Both the position numbers and the translations under genes were made by a program. Below the pieces are notes generated by a model. The model did not search any database and was not told where the DNA came from. It was given only the letters and a program-made list of their open reading frames with translations. This document shows, piece by piece, positions 9,504-20,511 of a stretch of 64,000 nucleotides of DNA. The stretch covers positions 1,860,001 through 1,924,000 of the forward strand of contig NZ_CP135052.1 in NCBI RefSeq assembly GCF_029193595.2, given 5' to 3'. This stretch comes from Providencia hangzhouensis. GTDB taxonomy: Bacteria > Pseudomonadota > Gammaproteobacteria > Enterobacterales > Enterobacteriaceae. Position 1 is the stretch's first letter, and every line of letters starts with the position of its first letter.

Positions 9504-12227
9504 ATGGCTACAATATATGTAGACGGCAAAGAATATGACGTAAACGGGTCTGAAAACCTGTTACAAGCCTGTCTTTCTCTCGGGCTAGATATTCCTTATT
9601 TTTGCTGGCATCCGGCGCTGGGAAGCGTTGGCGCTTGCCGCCAGTGTGCGGTTAAGCAGTATCAGAACGCAGATGACACACGCGGTCGCCTAGTAATGTC
9701 TTGTATGACACCCGCAACGGAAGGTACCTACATCTCAATTGATGATGAAGAAGCCAAACAATTCCGTGAAAGTGTCGTGGAATGGCTGATGACCAACCAC
9801 CCTCATGACTGCCCAGTCTGTGAGGAAGGGGGGAACTGTCACCTACAAGATATGACGGTAATGACCGGTCATAACATGCGTAAATATCGTTTTACGAAAC
9901 GGACTCACATTAACCAAGACCTTGGTCCATTTATTAGTCATGAAATGAACCGTTGTATTGCGTGTTATCGCTGTGTTCGTTACTACAAAGATTACGCAGA
10001 TGGCACGGATTTAGGGGTTTATGGGGCACATAACTATGTGTATTTCGGTCGTACTGAAGACGGTACGCTGGAAAGTGAGTTCTCCGGTAACTTAGTTGAA
10101 GTTTGTCCAACCGGGGTATTCACCGATAAAACCCACTCTGAGCGCTATAACCGTAAATGGGATATGCAGTTTGCACCCGGTATCTGCCAACAGTGCAGTA
10201 TCGGTTGTAACACTAGCCCTGGTGAGCGTTATGGTGAAATCCGTCGCATCGAAAACCGTTATAACGGCTCGGTAAACCACTATTTCCTGTGTGACCGTGG
10301 TCGCTTTGGTTATGGTTACGTCAACCGTAAAGACCGTCCTCGCCAAGCCGTACTCAATAAAAATGGCGTTAAGAACGTGATTTCGGCTATCGAAGCGATG
10401 CAAAGTGGTGCGCAAATTATCAATCAAGCGAAAAAAGTGATTGGTATCGGTTCTCCACGCGCTAGCGTTGAAAGCAACTATGCATTACGCGCATTAGTTG
10501 GAGCAGAAAACTTCTATTCCGGTATTTCTGCGGGAGAGCAGCGTCGTTTAGCATTAATGCAAAATATTCTGCAAAACGGCGGTATCTATACGCCAACACT
10601 GCGTGAAGTAGAAGGCTATGATGCGGTACTGGTACTGGGTGAAGATTTAACTCAGACAGGTGCACGTATGGCGTTATCTGTACGCCAAGCGGTGAAAGGT
10701 AAAGCTCGTGAGATGGCGGCAGCGCAAAAAGTGGCTGACTGGCAAATCGCGGCAATCATGAATATTGGTCAACACGCAAAATATCCGCTGTTTATTACCA
10801 ATGTTGATGACACTCGTTTAGACGATGTGGCTGCCTTCAATTACCGTGCTCCAGTGGCTGACCAAGCGCGCTTCGGTTTTGCTATCGCCAATATGATTAA
10901 TGGCGAAGCCCCTGCGGTGAATGATTTACCCGCAGACTTAAAAGCCAAAGTGGAAACCATTGCTCAGGCCTTAGCGGGTGCGAAAAAACCATTAATTATC
11001 AGTGGTAGCCATAGTGCCAGCGAGGCAATGATCCAAGCGGCCGCTAACGTGGCATTTGCACTGAAAGCGAAAGGCGCGAACGTTGGGTTATCTTACTTAG
11101 CGTCTCATGCAAATAGTTTCGGTCTGGCAATGATGAATGCACAGCCATTAGACAGCGCTTTAGCTCGCATAGAAGCGAACGAAGCGGATGTGGCTATTGT
11201 TATCGAAAACGACCTGTACCGTCACAGCAGCGTGGATGCAGTCAATAGCGCATTAGCGAAATTGAGCCACTTGATTGTAGCGGATCATCAGCAAACCGAC
11301 ATCATGGATAAAGCAACATTAGTTCTGCCAGCAGCAAGTTTTGCTGAAGCAGACGGTACGTTGATTAACCAAGAAGGTCGTGCACAGCGTTTCTTCCAAG
11401 TCTTCGACCCAACGTATTACGATAAAGCTATCGTGATGAACGAAAGCTGGCGCTGGATGCATTCACTACAAACTGAAGCGCAAGAGCGTGATGCGGATTG
11501 GTCTCAACTTGATCACGTTATCGCTGATTGTGTTGCCGCAATGCCACAATTCTCAGGTATGGTTGATGCCGCACCAAAAGCGTCTTTCCGTATTCGTGGT
11601 CAAAAACTGGCGCGTGAACCACATCGTTACAGTGGCCGTACAGCGATGCTAGCAAATCAATCTGTCCATGAACCTCGTCAACCGCAAGATATTGACTCTC
11701 CATTTGCTTTCTCAATGGAAGGGAACAACAGCCCAACCGCACCGCGCCAGCAAATTCCATTTGCATGGGCACCAGGTTGGAACTCACCGCAAGCATGGAA
11801 TAAATTCCAAGCCGAAGTGGGGGGGCACCTGTTATTTGGTGACCCGGGTATCCGTTTGTTCAATTCAACAGAGAGCAAATTGGCTTACTTCACTGAAATT
11901 CCAGCGGCTTATCAAGCTAGCGAAGCGCAGTGGGTCGTCGCACCTTATTACCACCTGTTTGGCAGTGATGAAATGTCACAGCGTTCAGAGGTGATCCAAG
12001 AGCGTATGCCTGAGCCTTATATCATGCTGAACACGCAAGATGCTGCGGCACTGGGGCTGTCAGCGGGTGCTAAAGCTGAGTTTAGCCATGCAGGTCAAGC
12101 GTTTAACTTGACTGTTCGCCTCAGTAATCACCTGTCTACCGGTCAAATTGGCTTACCGCTAGGAATGCCAGGTATCGCACCGTCAATGGCTGGCGTGTCA
12201 GTCAATAATCTGCGGAGGGGAGCATGA
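9504..12227 (+). CDS. nuoG: NADH:quinone oxidoreductase subunit G
   Basis: A subunit of about 907 residues that carries several Fe-S clusters in the peripheral arm. The N1b ligands C34, C45, C48 and C67 are at exactly the E. coli positions. Further Cys motifs for N4 and N5 follow at about 90-160 ([18 protein letters not shown]). The CQQCSIGC motif of the off-path cluster N7 is present. The rest is a molybdopterin-oxidoreductase-like domain. Start 9504 is preferred because GGGAAG lies 10 bases upstream and MATIYVDG aligns with E. coli MATIHVDG. An ATG at 9495 is too close to that ribosome site. The last codon overlaps the start of nuoH. Confidence 0.96.
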   Translation: MATIYVDGKEYDVNGSENLLQACLSLGLDIPYFCWHPALGSVGACRQCAVKQYQNADDTRGRLVMSCMTPATEGTYISIDDEEAKQFRESVVEWLMTNHPHDCPVCEEGGNCHLQDMTVMTGHNMRKYRFTKRTHINQDLGPFISHEMNRCIACYRCVRYYKDYADGTDLGVYGAHNYVYFGRTEDGTLESEFSGNLVEVCPTGVFTDKTHSERYNRKWDMQFAPGICQQCSIGCNTSPGERYGEIRRIENRYNGSVNHYFLCDRGRFGYGYVNRKDRPRQAVLNKNGVKNVISAIEAMQSGAQIINQAKKVIGIGSPRASVESNYALRALVGAENFYSGISAGEQRRLALMQNILQNGGIYTPTLREVEGYDAVLVLGEDLTQTGARMALSVRQAVKGKAREMAAAQKVADWQIAAIMNIGQHAKYPLFITNVDDTRLDDVAAFNYRAPVADQARFGFAIANMINGEAPAVNDLPADLKAKVETIAQALAGAKKPLIISGSHSASEAMIQAAANVAFALKAKGANVGLSYLASHANSFGLAMMNAQPLDSALARIEANEADVAIVIENDLYRHSSVDAVNSALAKLSHLIVADHQQTDIMDKATLVLPAASFAEADGTLINQEGRAQRFFQVFDPTYYDKAIVMNESWRWMHSLQTEAQERDADWSQLDHVIADCVAAMPQFSGMVDAAPKASFRIRGQKLAREPHRYSGRTAMLANQSVHEPRQPQDIDSPFAFSMEGNNSPTAPRQQIPFAWAPGWNSPQAWNKFQAEVGGHLLFGDPGIRLFNSTESKLAYFTEIPAAYQASEAQWVVAPYYHLFGSDEMSQRSEVIQERMPEPYIMLNTQDAAALGLSAGAKAEFSHAGQAFNLTVRLSNHLSTGQIGLPLGMPGIAPSMAGVSVNNLRRGA

Positions 12228-13204
12228 TGGATTGGATTTCTCCTGAAGTGATGGAAGTATTAATTTCCATCCTTAAATCTGTCGTCATTTTATTGGTTGT
12301 TGTGACTTGTGGGGCATACATGAGTCTGGGAGAGCGCCGTATTCTCGGTCTGTTCCAGAACCGTTATGGTCCAAACCGCGTTGGCCCGTTTGGGATGGGC
12401 CAGTTAATCGCCGACATGTTCAAAATGCTGTTTAAAGAAGACTGGATCCCACAGTTCGCGGATAAGAAAATCTTTACGCTAGCACCAGTTATCGCATTTT
12501 GTTCATTGTTCCTTGCATTTGCTATCGTCCCTGTTAGCCCAACATGGCACGTTGCAGACCTGAATATTGGGATTTTATTCTTCCTAATGATGGCGGGTCT
12601 GGCGGTCTACGCGGTGTTATTCGCAGGTTGGTCAAGTAATAACAAATACTCATTATTAGGTGCGATGCGTGCGTCAGCACAAACCGTGAGTTACGAAGTA
12701 TTCTTAGGCCTTTCTTTAATGGGTGTGGTTGCACAAGCAGGTTCATTCAACCTGATTGATATTGTGAACTCCCAAGAAGGCATGTGGAATATTATTCCTC
12801 AATTCTTTGGTTTTGTGACTTTTGCGATAGCGGGCGTTGCGGTATGTCACCGTCACCCGTTTGACCAACCAGAAGCAGAACAAGAGATTGCGGATGGTTA
12901 CCACGTTGAATACTCAGGGATGAAGTTCGGTCTGTTCTTCGTTGGTGAGTATATCGGTATCGTAACGGTTTCTGCACTGATTGTGACGCTGTTCTTTGGT
13001 GGCTGGCATGGTCCATTCCTGCCGTCATTCTTGTGGTTTGCTATCAAAACTGGCTTTTTCATGATGATGTTTATCTTGATCCGTGCCTCTTTACCGCGTC
13101 CACGTTATGACCAAGTGATGTCTTTCGGTTGGAAAATTTGCCTGCCGCTGACACTGCTTAATCTGCTGGGTACTGCAGCAGTGATTTTATACAACGCTCA
13201 GTAA
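12227..13204 (+). CDS. nuoH: NADH:quinone oxidoreductase subunit H
   Basis: A 325-residue membrane subunit with about eight hydrophobic segments that contributes to the quinone site and to coupling with the proton-pumping arm. The family motifs [19 protein letters not shown] and [16 protein letters not shown] are present. Two ATG codons stand in tandem at 12224 and 12227. The second gives the E. coli length and an 8-base spacing from GGAGG, while the first would overlap nuoG by four bases. nuoI begins 14 bases after the stop. Confidence 0.96.
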   Translation: MDWISPEVMEVLISILKSVVILLVVVTCGAYMSLGERRILGLFQNRYGPNRVGPFGMGQLIADMFKMLFKEDWIPQFADKKIFTLAPVIAFCSLFLAFAIVPVSPTWHVADLNIGILFFLMMAGLAVYAVLFAGWSSNNKYSLLGAMRASAQTVSYEVFLGLSLMGVVAQAGSFNLIDIVNSQEGMWNIIPQFFGFVTFAIAGVAVCHRHPFDQPEAEQEIADGYHVEYSGMKFGLFFVGEYIGIVTVSALIVTLFFGGWHGPFLPSFLWFAIKTGFFMMMFILIRASLPRPRYDQVMSFGWKICLPLTLLNLLGTAAVILYNAQ

Positions 13205-13218
13205 GGGGTGATTGAACC

Positions 13219-13761
13219 ATGACATTGAAAGAGTTATTGGTCGGTTTCGCCACCCAAGTACGTAGTATTTGGATGGTCGGCCTACATGCGTTCGATAAAC
13301 GCGAAACGCAAATGTATCCAGAAGAGCCGGTTTATCTGCCACCCCGTTACCGTGGTCGTATCGTGTTGACGCGCGATCCAGACGGTGAAGAGCGTTGTGT
13401 TGCATGTAACTTGTGTGCGGTAGCTTGCCCTGTGGGTTGTATCTCACTGCAAAAAGCTGAACACGAAGATGGCCGCTGGTACCCTGAATTTTTCCGCGTT
13501 AACTTTTCGCGCTGTATTTTCTGTGGTCTGTGTGAAGAGGCTTGCCCTACCACGGCAATCCAATTAACACCTGATTTTGAAATGGCCGATTGGAGACGTC
13601 AGGATCTGGTTTACGAGAAAAATGACCTGTTGATTTCAGGTCCGGGTAAATATCCTGATTATAACTTTTACCGTAAATCAGGTATGGCGATTGCAGGTAA
13701 AGACAAAGGTGAAGCGGATAACGAAGCGAAACCTATCAACGTCAAAGACCTGTTGCCATAA
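13219..13761 (+). CDS. nuoI: NADH:quinone oxidoreductase subunit I (N6a, N6b)
   Basis: A 180-residue subunit with two ferredoxin-type [4Fe-4S] motifs. The first set is C60, C63, C66 and C70; the second is C99, C102, C105 and C109. Each set is followed by a CP pair typical of 8-Fe ferredoxins, and C74 and C109 complete the crossed ligation. These clusters relay electrons from NuoG to cluster N2 in NuoB. The gene is packed between nuoH (14 bases) and nuoJ (12 bases) in the same operon. Confidence 0.97.
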   Translation: MTLKELLVGFATQVRSIWMVGLHAFDKRETQMYPEEPVYLPPRYRGRIVLTRDPDGEERCVACNLCAVACPVGCISLQKAEHEDGRWYPEFFRVNFSRCIFCGLCEEACPTTAIQLTPDFEMADWRRQDLVYEKNDLLISGPGKYPDYNFYRKSGMAIAGKDKGEADNEAKPINVKDLLP

Positions 13762-13773
13762 GGAGCGATATTC

Positions 13774-14316
13774 ATGGAATTTACATTTTATATCGCCGGT
13801 CTAGTTGCCATTTTAGCAACTTTAAGGGTGATAACGAATACAAATCCGGTGCATGCACTGTTGTATCTGGTTGTTTCTCTGCTGGCTCTGTCAATGGTGT
13901 TTTTCTCCCTCGGCGCGTATTTTGCTGGAGCGTTGGAAATCATCGTTTATGCAGGTGCCATCATGGTCCTGTTCGTGTTCGTCGTGATGATGCTCAACCT
14001 AGGACGTTCTGTTCAAGAACAAGAGCGCGCTTGGTTGACGCCGAAAAACTGGATTGGTCCTGCTGTGTTATCCGCAGTTTTATTGGCTATCTTAGTTTAC
14101 GGCATCACCTCATTGTCATATCAAGAAGGCATTGAGGGCACCATCATTGGGGCGAAAGAAGTGGGTATTAGCTTGTTCGGGCCTTACGTTCTGGCTGTCG
14201 AATTGGCGTCACTGTTACTACTAGCTGGTTTAGTTGTCGCATTCCACGTTGGACGTGACCGTAAAGAAAACGGTGCTGATCTTGTCAGTATCGCGAAGGC
14301 GGAGGAGCAAAAATGA
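13774..14316 (+). CDS. nuoJ: NADH:quinone oxidoreductase subunit J
   Basis: A 180-residue membrane subunit (184 in E. coli) with five hydrophobic segments. The third includes the conserved [20 protein letters not shown] region, which contains the pi-bulge helix involved in coupling. A good AAGGAG ribosome site precedes the start. The stop overlaps the nuoK start by 4 bases. Confidence 0.96.
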   Translation: MEFTFYIAGLVAILATLRVITNTNPVHALLYLVVSLLALSMVFFSLGAYFAGALEIIVYAGAIMVLFVFVVMMLNLGRSVQEQERAWLTPKNWIGPAVLSAVLLAILVYGITSLSYQEGIEGTIIGAKEVGISLFGPYVLAVELASLLLLAGLVVAFHVGRDRKENGADLVSIAKAEEQK

Positions 14317-14615
14317 TACCTCTAGAACATGGTCTGATTTTAGCGGCGATTTTATTTGTGATGGGGCTTAGCTGCCTTGTTATTCGCCGCAATCTGCTTT
14401 TCATGCTGATCGGACTGGAAATCATGATTAACTCAACTGCACTGGCATTTGTGGTTGCAGGGAGTTTTTGGGGGCAGCCAGACGGCCAAATTATGTATAT
14501 ATTGGCAATTACATTGGCTGCAGCGGAGGCGAGTATTGGATTGGCGTTGTTACTGCAACTCCATCGTCATCGTCAGAACCTGAATATTGATAAAGTCAGT
14601 GAGATGCGCGGATGA
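14313..14615 (+). CDS. nuoK: NADH:quinone oxidoreductase subunit K
   Basis: A 100-residue, three-helix membrane subunit (MrpC/NuoK family), the same length as in E. coli. Conserved membrane Glu residues are seen in LIGLEIMIN and in [10 protein letters not shown]; these are proposed parts of the proton path. It overlaps nuoJ and nuoL by 4 bases each, so the three genes are probably translationally coupled. Confidence 0.97.
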   Translation: MIPLEHGLILAAILFVMGLSCLVIRRNLLFMLIGLEIMINSTALAFVVAGSFWGQPDGQIMYILAITLAAAEASIGLALLLQLHRHRQNLNIDKVSEMRG

Positions 14616-16453
14616 ACCTACTCTATTTAACTATTCTGTTGCCTTTACTGGGGTCGGTGTTGTTAGCCTTCTCCCGTGGACGCTGGTCAGAAAACGTTTC
14701 GGCCATTATTGGTGCGGGGTCGGTCGGCTTAGCGGCCATCGTCGCATTCTATGCTGGCAATGAATTTTTAGCTCAAGACGCTGGTAGCGTGTTCATCCAA
14801 CCTCTGTGGACTTGGATGTCTGTCGGTACCTTTAATATCCCATTCACCCTAATGTTAGATGGTCTATCTCTGACCATGTTAGGTGTGGTAACGGGTGTGG
14901 GCTTCCTTATTCATGTATACGCTTCTTGGTATATGCGTGGTGAGGAAGGTTACTCACGTTTCTTCGCTTACACTAACCTGTTTATCGCGAGTATGGTGGT
15001 CTTAGTCCTCGCTGATAATATGATGCTGATGTATCTCGGTTGGGAAGGGGTAGGGCTGTGCAGTTACCTGTTGATTGGTTTCTATTATACCAATCCAGAA
15101 AACGGTAAAGCCGCAATGAAAGCGTTCTTTGTCACGCGTATCGGTGATGTATTCCTCGCCATTGGTATGTTTATCCTGTGGAATGAGCTCGGCACATTGA
15201 ATTTCAGCGAAATGGCGGTGTTAGCACCTCAGAAATTTGCTGAAGGTTCGAGTGCGATCAATTGGGCAACCTTAATGTTATTAGGTGGCGCAGTCGGTAA
15301 ATCAGCACAGTTACCATTGCAAACGTGGTTGGCAGATGCGATGGCGGGTCCAACGCCAGTTTCAGCATTGATCCACGCCGCAACCATGGTAACGGCCGGT
15401 GTGTACTTAGTGGCTCGTACCCACGTTCTGTTCTTATTAGCGCCAGAAGTTTTACATCTAGTTGGCGTTGTGGGCGCAGTGACATTAGTACTGGCAGGGT
15501 TTGCTGCACTGGTTCAAACCGATATCAAGCGCGTGCTTGCTTATTCCACGATGAGCCAAATCGGTTATATGTTTTTGGCTCTCGGTGTGCAAGCTTGGGA
15601 TGCTGCGATTTTCCACCTGATGACGCACGCTTTCTTTAAAGCACTGTTGTTCCTGTCAGCAGGTTCGGTCATTTTGGCATGCCACCACGAGCAAAATATC
15701 TTCAAAATGGGCGGATTGCGTAAGCAAATTCCATTTATCTACGCTGTGATGTTGATTGGCGGAAGCGCACTGGCAGCATTGCCATTGTTTACTGCTGGTT
15801 TCTACAGTAAAGATGCCATTTTGTGGGGAGCGCAGCTTGATGGACAAACTGTATTGTTGTGGGCAGGTATCCTCGGTGCATTAATGACCGCAATTTATAC
15901 CTTCCGTATGATTTTCATCGTGTTCCACGGTGAAGCAAAAATCAAAGCGCATAAGGTTAAAGGCATCACTCACACATTACCACTGGGCATTTTGGCTATC
16001 CTTGCAACGTTTGTTGGTGCATTAATCCACCAACCACTCGAAGGGGTATTCCCTGCAGAAGCGGCTGGCAGTGAAGACGGTAAAGTCTTACTCGAAGCGA
16101 TTTCTGGCGGGTTTGCTATCGCTGGTCTATTAATTGCGGTATTCCTCTACCTGTTTAGACGTTCAATAGTCGATGCTATCGCGAAAACTGCGGTGGGTCG
16201 TTTCTTCAGCGCATGGTGGTACCAAGCGTGGGGCTTCGACTGGCTGTATGACGTAGTCTTTGTAAAACCGTTTAAAGGTATTGCATGGCTACTGGAAAGC
16301 GATCCGATTAACTCTCTGATGAATATCCCTGCACATCTTTCACGTTGGGCAAATAAAGGGCTTGCAGTGAGTGAAAACGGCCAAATCCGTTGGTATGTTG
16401 CCTCGTTGGGGCTGGGTGCAGTGCTGATTCTTGCTCTGCTGCTTTTGGTTTAA
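14612..16453 (+). CDS. nuoL: NADH:quinone oxidoreductase subunit L (antiporter-like)
   Basis: A 613-residue antiporter-like proton-channel subunit, the same length as E. coli NuoL. It has the family core [18 protein letters not shown] near residue 145 with the channel Glu, and [20 protein letters not shown] near 230 with the channel Lys. The long lateral amphipathic helix and final membrane helix occupy the C-terminal part (about 510-613). It overlaps nuoK by 4 bases and is followed by nuoM after 19 bases. Confidence 0.97.
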   Translation: MNLLYLTILLPLLGSVLLAFSRGRWSENVSAIIGAGSVGLAAIVAFYAGNEFLAQDAGSVFIQPLWTWMSVGTFNIPFTLMLDGLSLTMLGVVTGVGFLIHVYASWYMRGEEGYSRFFAYTNLFIASMVVLVLADNMMLMYLGWEGVGLCSYLLIGFYYTNPENGKAAMKAFFVTRIGDVFLAIGMFILWNELGTLNFSEMAVLAPQKFAEGSSAINWATLMLLGGAVGKSAQLPLQTWLADAMAGPTPVSALIHAATMVTAGVYLVARTHVLFLLAPEVLHLVGVVGAVTLVLAGFAALVQTDIKRVLAYSTMSQIGYMFLALGVQAWDAAIFHLMTHAFFKALLFLSAGSVILACHHEQNIFKMGGLRKQIPFIYAVMLIGGSALAALPLFTAGFYSKDAILWGAQLDGQTVLLWAGILGALMTAIYTFRMIFIVFHGEAKIKAHKVKGITHTLPLGILAILATFVGALIHQPLEGVFPAEAAGSEDGKVLLEAISGGFAIAGLLIAVFLYLFRRSIVDAIAKTAVGRFFSAWWYQAWGFDWLYDVVFVKPFKGIAWLLESDPINSLMNIPAHLSRWANKGLAVSENGQIRWYVASLGLGAVLILALLLLV

Positions 16454-16472
16454 TTAAGGGACACATTGCGCC

Positions 16473-17993
16473 ATGCTATTACCCTGGCTAATACTCATTC
16501 CCTTCATCGGAGGCCTGCTAAGCTGGCAGGCTGACCGGTTCAGTCATCGCGCACCGCGCTGGATTGCACTGGCGACGATGGGAATAACATTAATACTCTC
16601 CGTGCAATTGTGGTTAGAAGGGAATTACTCTCTTGTTAATCCACAAGGGATTCCACAATGGCAATCTGTTTTCTTTATGCCGTGGATCCCGTCACTGGGA
16701 ATTGACTTTCATTTAGCTATTGACGGTTTATCACTGCTGATGGTCGTATTAACGGCTATCATGGGGGCTTTCTCGATTCTGAGCTCTTGGAGTGAAAACC
16801 AGAAGAACCAAGGTGCGTATCACTTTAACCTGCTGTGGATTATCACAGGTGTGATGGGGATTTTCACCGCGGTTGACTTGTTCTTATTCTTCTTCTTCTG
16901 GGAGATGATGCTGATCCCAATGTACTTCCTGATTGCCAATTGGGGGCACAAAGGGTCAGAAAACAGACAACATATCAAAGCCGCGACTAAGTTCTTTATC
17001 TATACGCAAGCAAGTGGCTTGATCATGTTGGTTTCCATCATTGGATTGGCACTAGCGAATTACAATACTTCAGGCGTATTAACATTCGATTATAACCAAC
17101 TGTTAGGCGCAGAGCTGTCTAGTAACGTTGCGTTTATGTTGATGTTAGGCTTCTTTATCGCCTTTGCCGTTAAAATGCCATTGGTTCCTTTCCATGGTTG
17201 GATGGCAGATACCCAAGAACAGTCGCCTACAGCGGGTTCCGTGGATATCTCCGGTATCATGCTAAAAACCGCAGCATACGGCCTGTTACGCTTTACTTTG
17301 CCTCTGTTCCCTGAAGCCTCTATCCAGTTCACGCCAGTGGCGATGACGCTGGGTGTGATCAGTATCTTCTACGGTGCATGGTTGGCGTTCAAACAAACGG
17401 ATATCAAACGTCTTGCAGCGTACAGTAGCTTATCCCATATGGGCTTTGTGACAGTCGCTATTTACGCGGGTTCAACCTTGGCCTACCAAGGTGCTGTAGT
17501 TCAAATGATCACCAATGGTTTGTCTGGTGCGGCACTGATTATCATTAGTGGTCAACTGTATGAACGTACGCAAACGCGTGATATGCGTATGATGGGTGGA
17601 TTATGGAAACGCATTAAATGGTTACCAGGAATGTCCCTGTTCTTTGCTGCGGCAACGCTAGGAATGCCAGGTACAGGTAACTTCATTGGTGAATTTATGA
17701 TCCTGTTTGGCAGCTTCAGCCAATTCACGTTAGTGACTTGTATTATGGTCTTTGGTGTGGTGTTTGCGTCTATCTACTCACTGTGGATGATGCAACAGAC
17801 CTACTACGGTACACCTAAGTCTGAAAAAGAAATGAAAGGGTTAACGGCACGTGAATTTGGTGTGCTGCTGGCTCTGGCTGCTTTACTGGTTATTATCGGT
17901 TTCTACCCACAACCAATTTTAGATACCTCAATTGGTTCGATGGAAACATTGCATAACCTGTATTCTGCTTCACTTACAACATTAGGGCTGTAA
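16473..17993 (+). CDS. nuoM: NADH:quinone oxidoreductase subunit M (antiporter-like)
   Basis: A 506-residue antiporter-like membrane subunit (509 in E. coli) with about 14 hydrophobic segments. The channel Glu region FFFWEMMLIPMYFLI is near residue 145 and the Lys region KMPLVPFHGWMADTQEQSPT near 235. It pumps protons as part of the membrane arm of complex I. nuoN follows after 6 bases. Confidence 0.97.
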   Translation: MLLPWLILIPFIGGLLSWQADRFSHRAPRWIALATMGITLILSVQLWLEGNYSLVNPQGIPQWQSVFFMPWIPSLGIDFHLAIDGLSLLMVVLTAIMGAFSILSSWSENQKNQGAYHFNLLWIITGVMGIFTAVDLFLFFFFWEMMLIPMYFLIANWGHKGSENRQHIKAATKFFIYTQASGLIMLVSIIGLALANYNTSGVLTFDYNQLLGAELSSNVAFMLMLGFFIAFAVKMPLVPFHGWMADTQEQSPTAGSVDISGIMLKTAAYGLLRFTLPLFPEASIQFTPVAMTLGVISIFYGAWLAFKQTDIKRLAAYSSLSHMGFVTVAIYAGSTLAYQGAVVQMITNGLSGAALIIISGQLYERTQTRDMRMMGGLWKRIKWLPGMSLFFAAATLGMPGTGNFIGEFMILFGSFSQFTLVTCIMVFGVVFASIYSLWMMQQTYYGTPKSEKEMKGLTAREFGVLLALAALLVIIGFYPQPILDTSIGSMETLHNLYSASLTTLGL

Positions 17994-17999
17994 TTCGCC

Positions 18000-19460
18000 A
18001 TGACAATAACTCCTCAAGAACTGATCGCAATACTACCACTGATGATCGTCGGGTTGACGGCGGTGGTTGTGATGCTGTCCATTGCGTGGCGACGCGATCA
18101 CCTTACCAGTGCCGCGCTGACAGTATCTGGCTTTGTTATTGCGTTGCTTTCACTGATTTGGGTAGCCGACGGCTATCTAATGGATGTGACTTCGCTTATC
18201 CGTGTTGATGGCTTTGCGCTGTTCTATAGTGCATTAGTCCTGATTGCAGGTATCGGTACCAGCATCTTTGCCTACCACTGGCTGGAAGGTTTTGGCGACA
18301 ATAGAGATGAATTCCACTTGTTAGTTGCTATCGCGGTGGCAGGTGGTGTGCTGTTATCTATGTCAAACCATATGGCGTCGATGTTTATCGGTATTGAGCT
18401 GATTTCATTGCCACTGTTTGGCTTAGTTGCCTATACCTTTGAGCGCAGTCGCACATTAGAAGCTGGGATCAAGTACATGCTGTTATCTGCAGCAGCGTCT
18501 TCATTCCTGTTATTCGGAATTGCGTTACTGTATGCGGAATCGGGTAGCTTAAGCTTCGCAGCTGTTGGTCAAAGTCTTTCTGATAACCAAATTCACGCCC
18601 CATTAGTGATGATTGGTTTCGGTATGCTCATTGTTGGTTTTGGCTTTAAACTGTCACTGTTTCCATTCCAACTGTGGACACCAGACGTTTATCAAGGTGC
18701 GCCTGCACCTGTATCAGCTTTCTTAGCAACGGGTAGTAAAATCGCTATCTTTGCCGTATTAGTGCGTATCTTTTTGGAAGCACCAATTGCCAACAGCAAT
18801 ACGTTAGCGATTGTGATTTCAGTGATTGCCATAGCATCTATCTTGTTTGGTAACTTACTGGCTATCACACAAAAAAGCGCAAAACGCTTGCTGGGTTACT
18901 CATCTATCTCGCATATGGGTTATTTACTCGTTGCCCTTGTTGCGTTACGTATCGACCCAGTAGCGTCACAAGTGACTATCGCAATCTACTTAGTGGGTTA
19001 CTTGTTTGCAAGCTTAGGCGCATTTGGTGTTGTGAGTATCGTTTCCAGTCCTTATCGTGGTGATGACCAGGATGATTTCAGTGCATTCCGTGGGCTGTTC
19101 TGGCATAAACCCGTTCTAGCAACGGTAATGACTGTGATGATGCTGTCGCTGGCAGGTATTCCAATTACATTAGGATTTATTGGTAAATTCTATGTGATTG
19201 CATCCGCGGTGAATGCAGAGTTATGGTGGTTAACAGGAACTGTAGTGGTTGGTAGTGCAATTGGTTTATATTACTACCTAAGCTTTATGGCTAGCCTATA
19301 TAGCCGCGATGCAGAACATGCAGAACGTTATACAGGCCCTGAAAAAGCAACGTTAGGGACCGTTGTTGCTGTTATTTGCGCCATTGCGGTTATTGTCTTT
19401 GGTGTATGGCCACAACCTCTTATTGATATGACATCAACAGCACTTGCTGTGATTAACTAA
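18000..19460 (+). CDS. nuoN: NADH:quinone oxidoreductase subunit N (antiporter-like)
   Basis: A 486-residue membrane subunit and the last gene of the operon. It has the third antiporter-like fold of complex I, with the Glu segment [16 protein letters not shown] near residue 130 and the Lys segment [20 protein letters not shown] near 215. Operon order A-B-CD-E-F-G-H-I-J-K-L-M-N is complete and identical to E. coli. A strong terminator follows 27 bases after the stop. Confidence 0.97.
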   Translation: MTITPQELIAILPLMIVGLTAVVVMLSIAWRRDHLTSAALTVSGFVIALLSLIWVADGYLMDVTSLIRVDGFALFYSALVLIAGIGTSIFAYHWLEGFGDNRDEFHLLVAIAVAGGVLLSMSNHMASMFIGIELISLPLFGLVAYTFERSRTLEAGIKYMLLSAAASSFLLFGIALLYAESGSLSFAAVGQSLSDNQIHAPLVMIGFGMLIVGFGFKLSLFPFQLWTPDVYQGAPAPVSAFLATGSKIAIFAVLVRIFLEAPIANSNTLAIVISVIAIASILFGNLLAITQKSAKRLLGYSSISHMGYLLVALVALRIDPVASQVTIAIYLVGYLFASLGAFGVVSIVSSPYRGDDQDDFSAFRGLFWHKPVLATVMTVMMLSLAGIPITLGFIGKFYVIASAVNAELWWLTGTVVVGSAIGLYYYLSFMASLYSRDAEHAERYTGPEKATLGTVVAVICAIAVIVFGVWPQPLIDMTSTALAVIN

Positions 19461-19486
19461 TAGGCTAAAATTTCCTATAGTTGATA

Positions 19487-19518
19487 AACCGGCTACTTTT
19501 GAGTAGCCGGTTTTTTTT
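19487..19518 (+). terminator. Terminator of the nuo operon
   Basis: An 11-bp perfect stem (AACCGGCTACT / AGTAGCCGGTT) has a TTTG loop and a T-run. It abuts the stop codon of the convergent toxin gene, so it may serve both strands, although the minus-strand tail is less T-rich. Confidence 0.95.
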
Positions 19519-20500
19519 AATCAGGTAACTGACGCTGATATTGGTATTCCATATCATCTAAAAAAGACATTAGTACTTGGCTTGCGGTATTGATCTTTTG
19601 AATATTCACTGTTTTTTCAGACGATTTTTCATTAATAAAATGGCACCATTCCCACCAATAATTCTTAATGAGGCCTATCTGAGTAATAATTGATAATTTA
19701 TGTGAATCTATAGCGGTGATTTGTTCTGATAAGAGCATGAGTTGAGAAAGCTTAAATATTGTTTTATCAATGTGATTAACTTCTTCCTTTAATTCTAAAA
19801 TTTGGTTTCCTAAATCTAGCCTGACCTCGACAAGTTGCGCAAATTCTAAACCATCATCAATGACTGATAATAAATTTTTAATAAAAGCAATGGCTGACTT
19901 TAATATTTGCTTTTTATTTGTTGGCATATCAATTGAGTCAATTAACTCATCATTCAACAAATGTTTTTTTAAGAAATCAGTGATTTTAGATTTTAAGATG
20001 ATATCTTCTGCTGCGGTAATAACGGAGTGTTGCTGATTGATTTCGTTTATTTTTAGCATTTTGCTATTTTTGGATGTGACTAGGAGTTCTTTTTGTTCTG
20101 AGTATTGCTGTAGTTTATGTTGGTTGCTTTCTTCCACGTGAATGAGTGATAGAGAGTCGGTGGTGTAACTGAATTTGGTAATTATTCTTTCTAGCTCTAA
20201 TTTAAAATCAATTAAATCCTCAATAAAGCTTGTGACTAAAATTCCGTCAGGTATATTTGTATTTTCACTATTTAATTCACTTTTTAAAATATAATTTAAT
20301 TTTATTTTTAGCTTCGGTATCGAGTTTCTGATTGTTTCATTTATATTGAAAGTCTTACTTGCAATTTTTTGTATCTTTCCGTGTATGATGAAGTCATAAT
20401 GTATTATATTTTTATTAAATGCGGAAATTTCATTTGACATATGCCTAAACTGATAAATATCAATGGAGGGCAATATCGGTAAATCAAGCTTATCTTGCAT
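19517..20500 (-). CDS. Alpha-xenorhabdolysin-type binary toxin, B subunit
   Basis: A 327-residue, almost entirely alpha-helical and Lys/Glu/Ile-rich protein with no signal peptide. I assign it as the XaxB/YaxB-like component (known members are about 350 residues) mainly from its partner, gene order and size; its own sequence is less diagnostic. In XaxAB the B subunit swings out an amphipathic helix and lines the transmembrane pore after activation by A. Amphipathic stretches near residues 90-125 and 205-235 could serve this. It starts 11 bases after the A gene, in the known xaxA-xaxB order. The gene is clearly more AT-rich than its nuo and men neighbours, which suggests horizontal origin. Confidence 0.72.
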   Translation of the reverse strand: MQDKLDLPILPSIDIYQFRHMSNEISAFNKNIIHYDFIIHGKIQKIASKTFNINETIRNSIPKLKIKLNYILKSELNSENTNIPDGILVTSFIEDLIDFKLELERIITKFSYTTDSLSLIHVEESNQHKLQQYSEQKELLVTSKNSKMLKINEINQQHSVITAAEDIILKSKITDFLKKHLLNDELIDSIDMPTNKKQILKSAIAFIKNLLSVIDDGLEFAQLVEVRLDLGNQILELKEEVNHIDKTIFKLSQLMLLSEQITAIDSHKLSIITQIGLIKNYWWEWCHFINEKSSEKTVNIQKINTASQVLMSFLDDMEYQYQRQLPD

Positions 20501-20511
20501 ATGAGTACCTT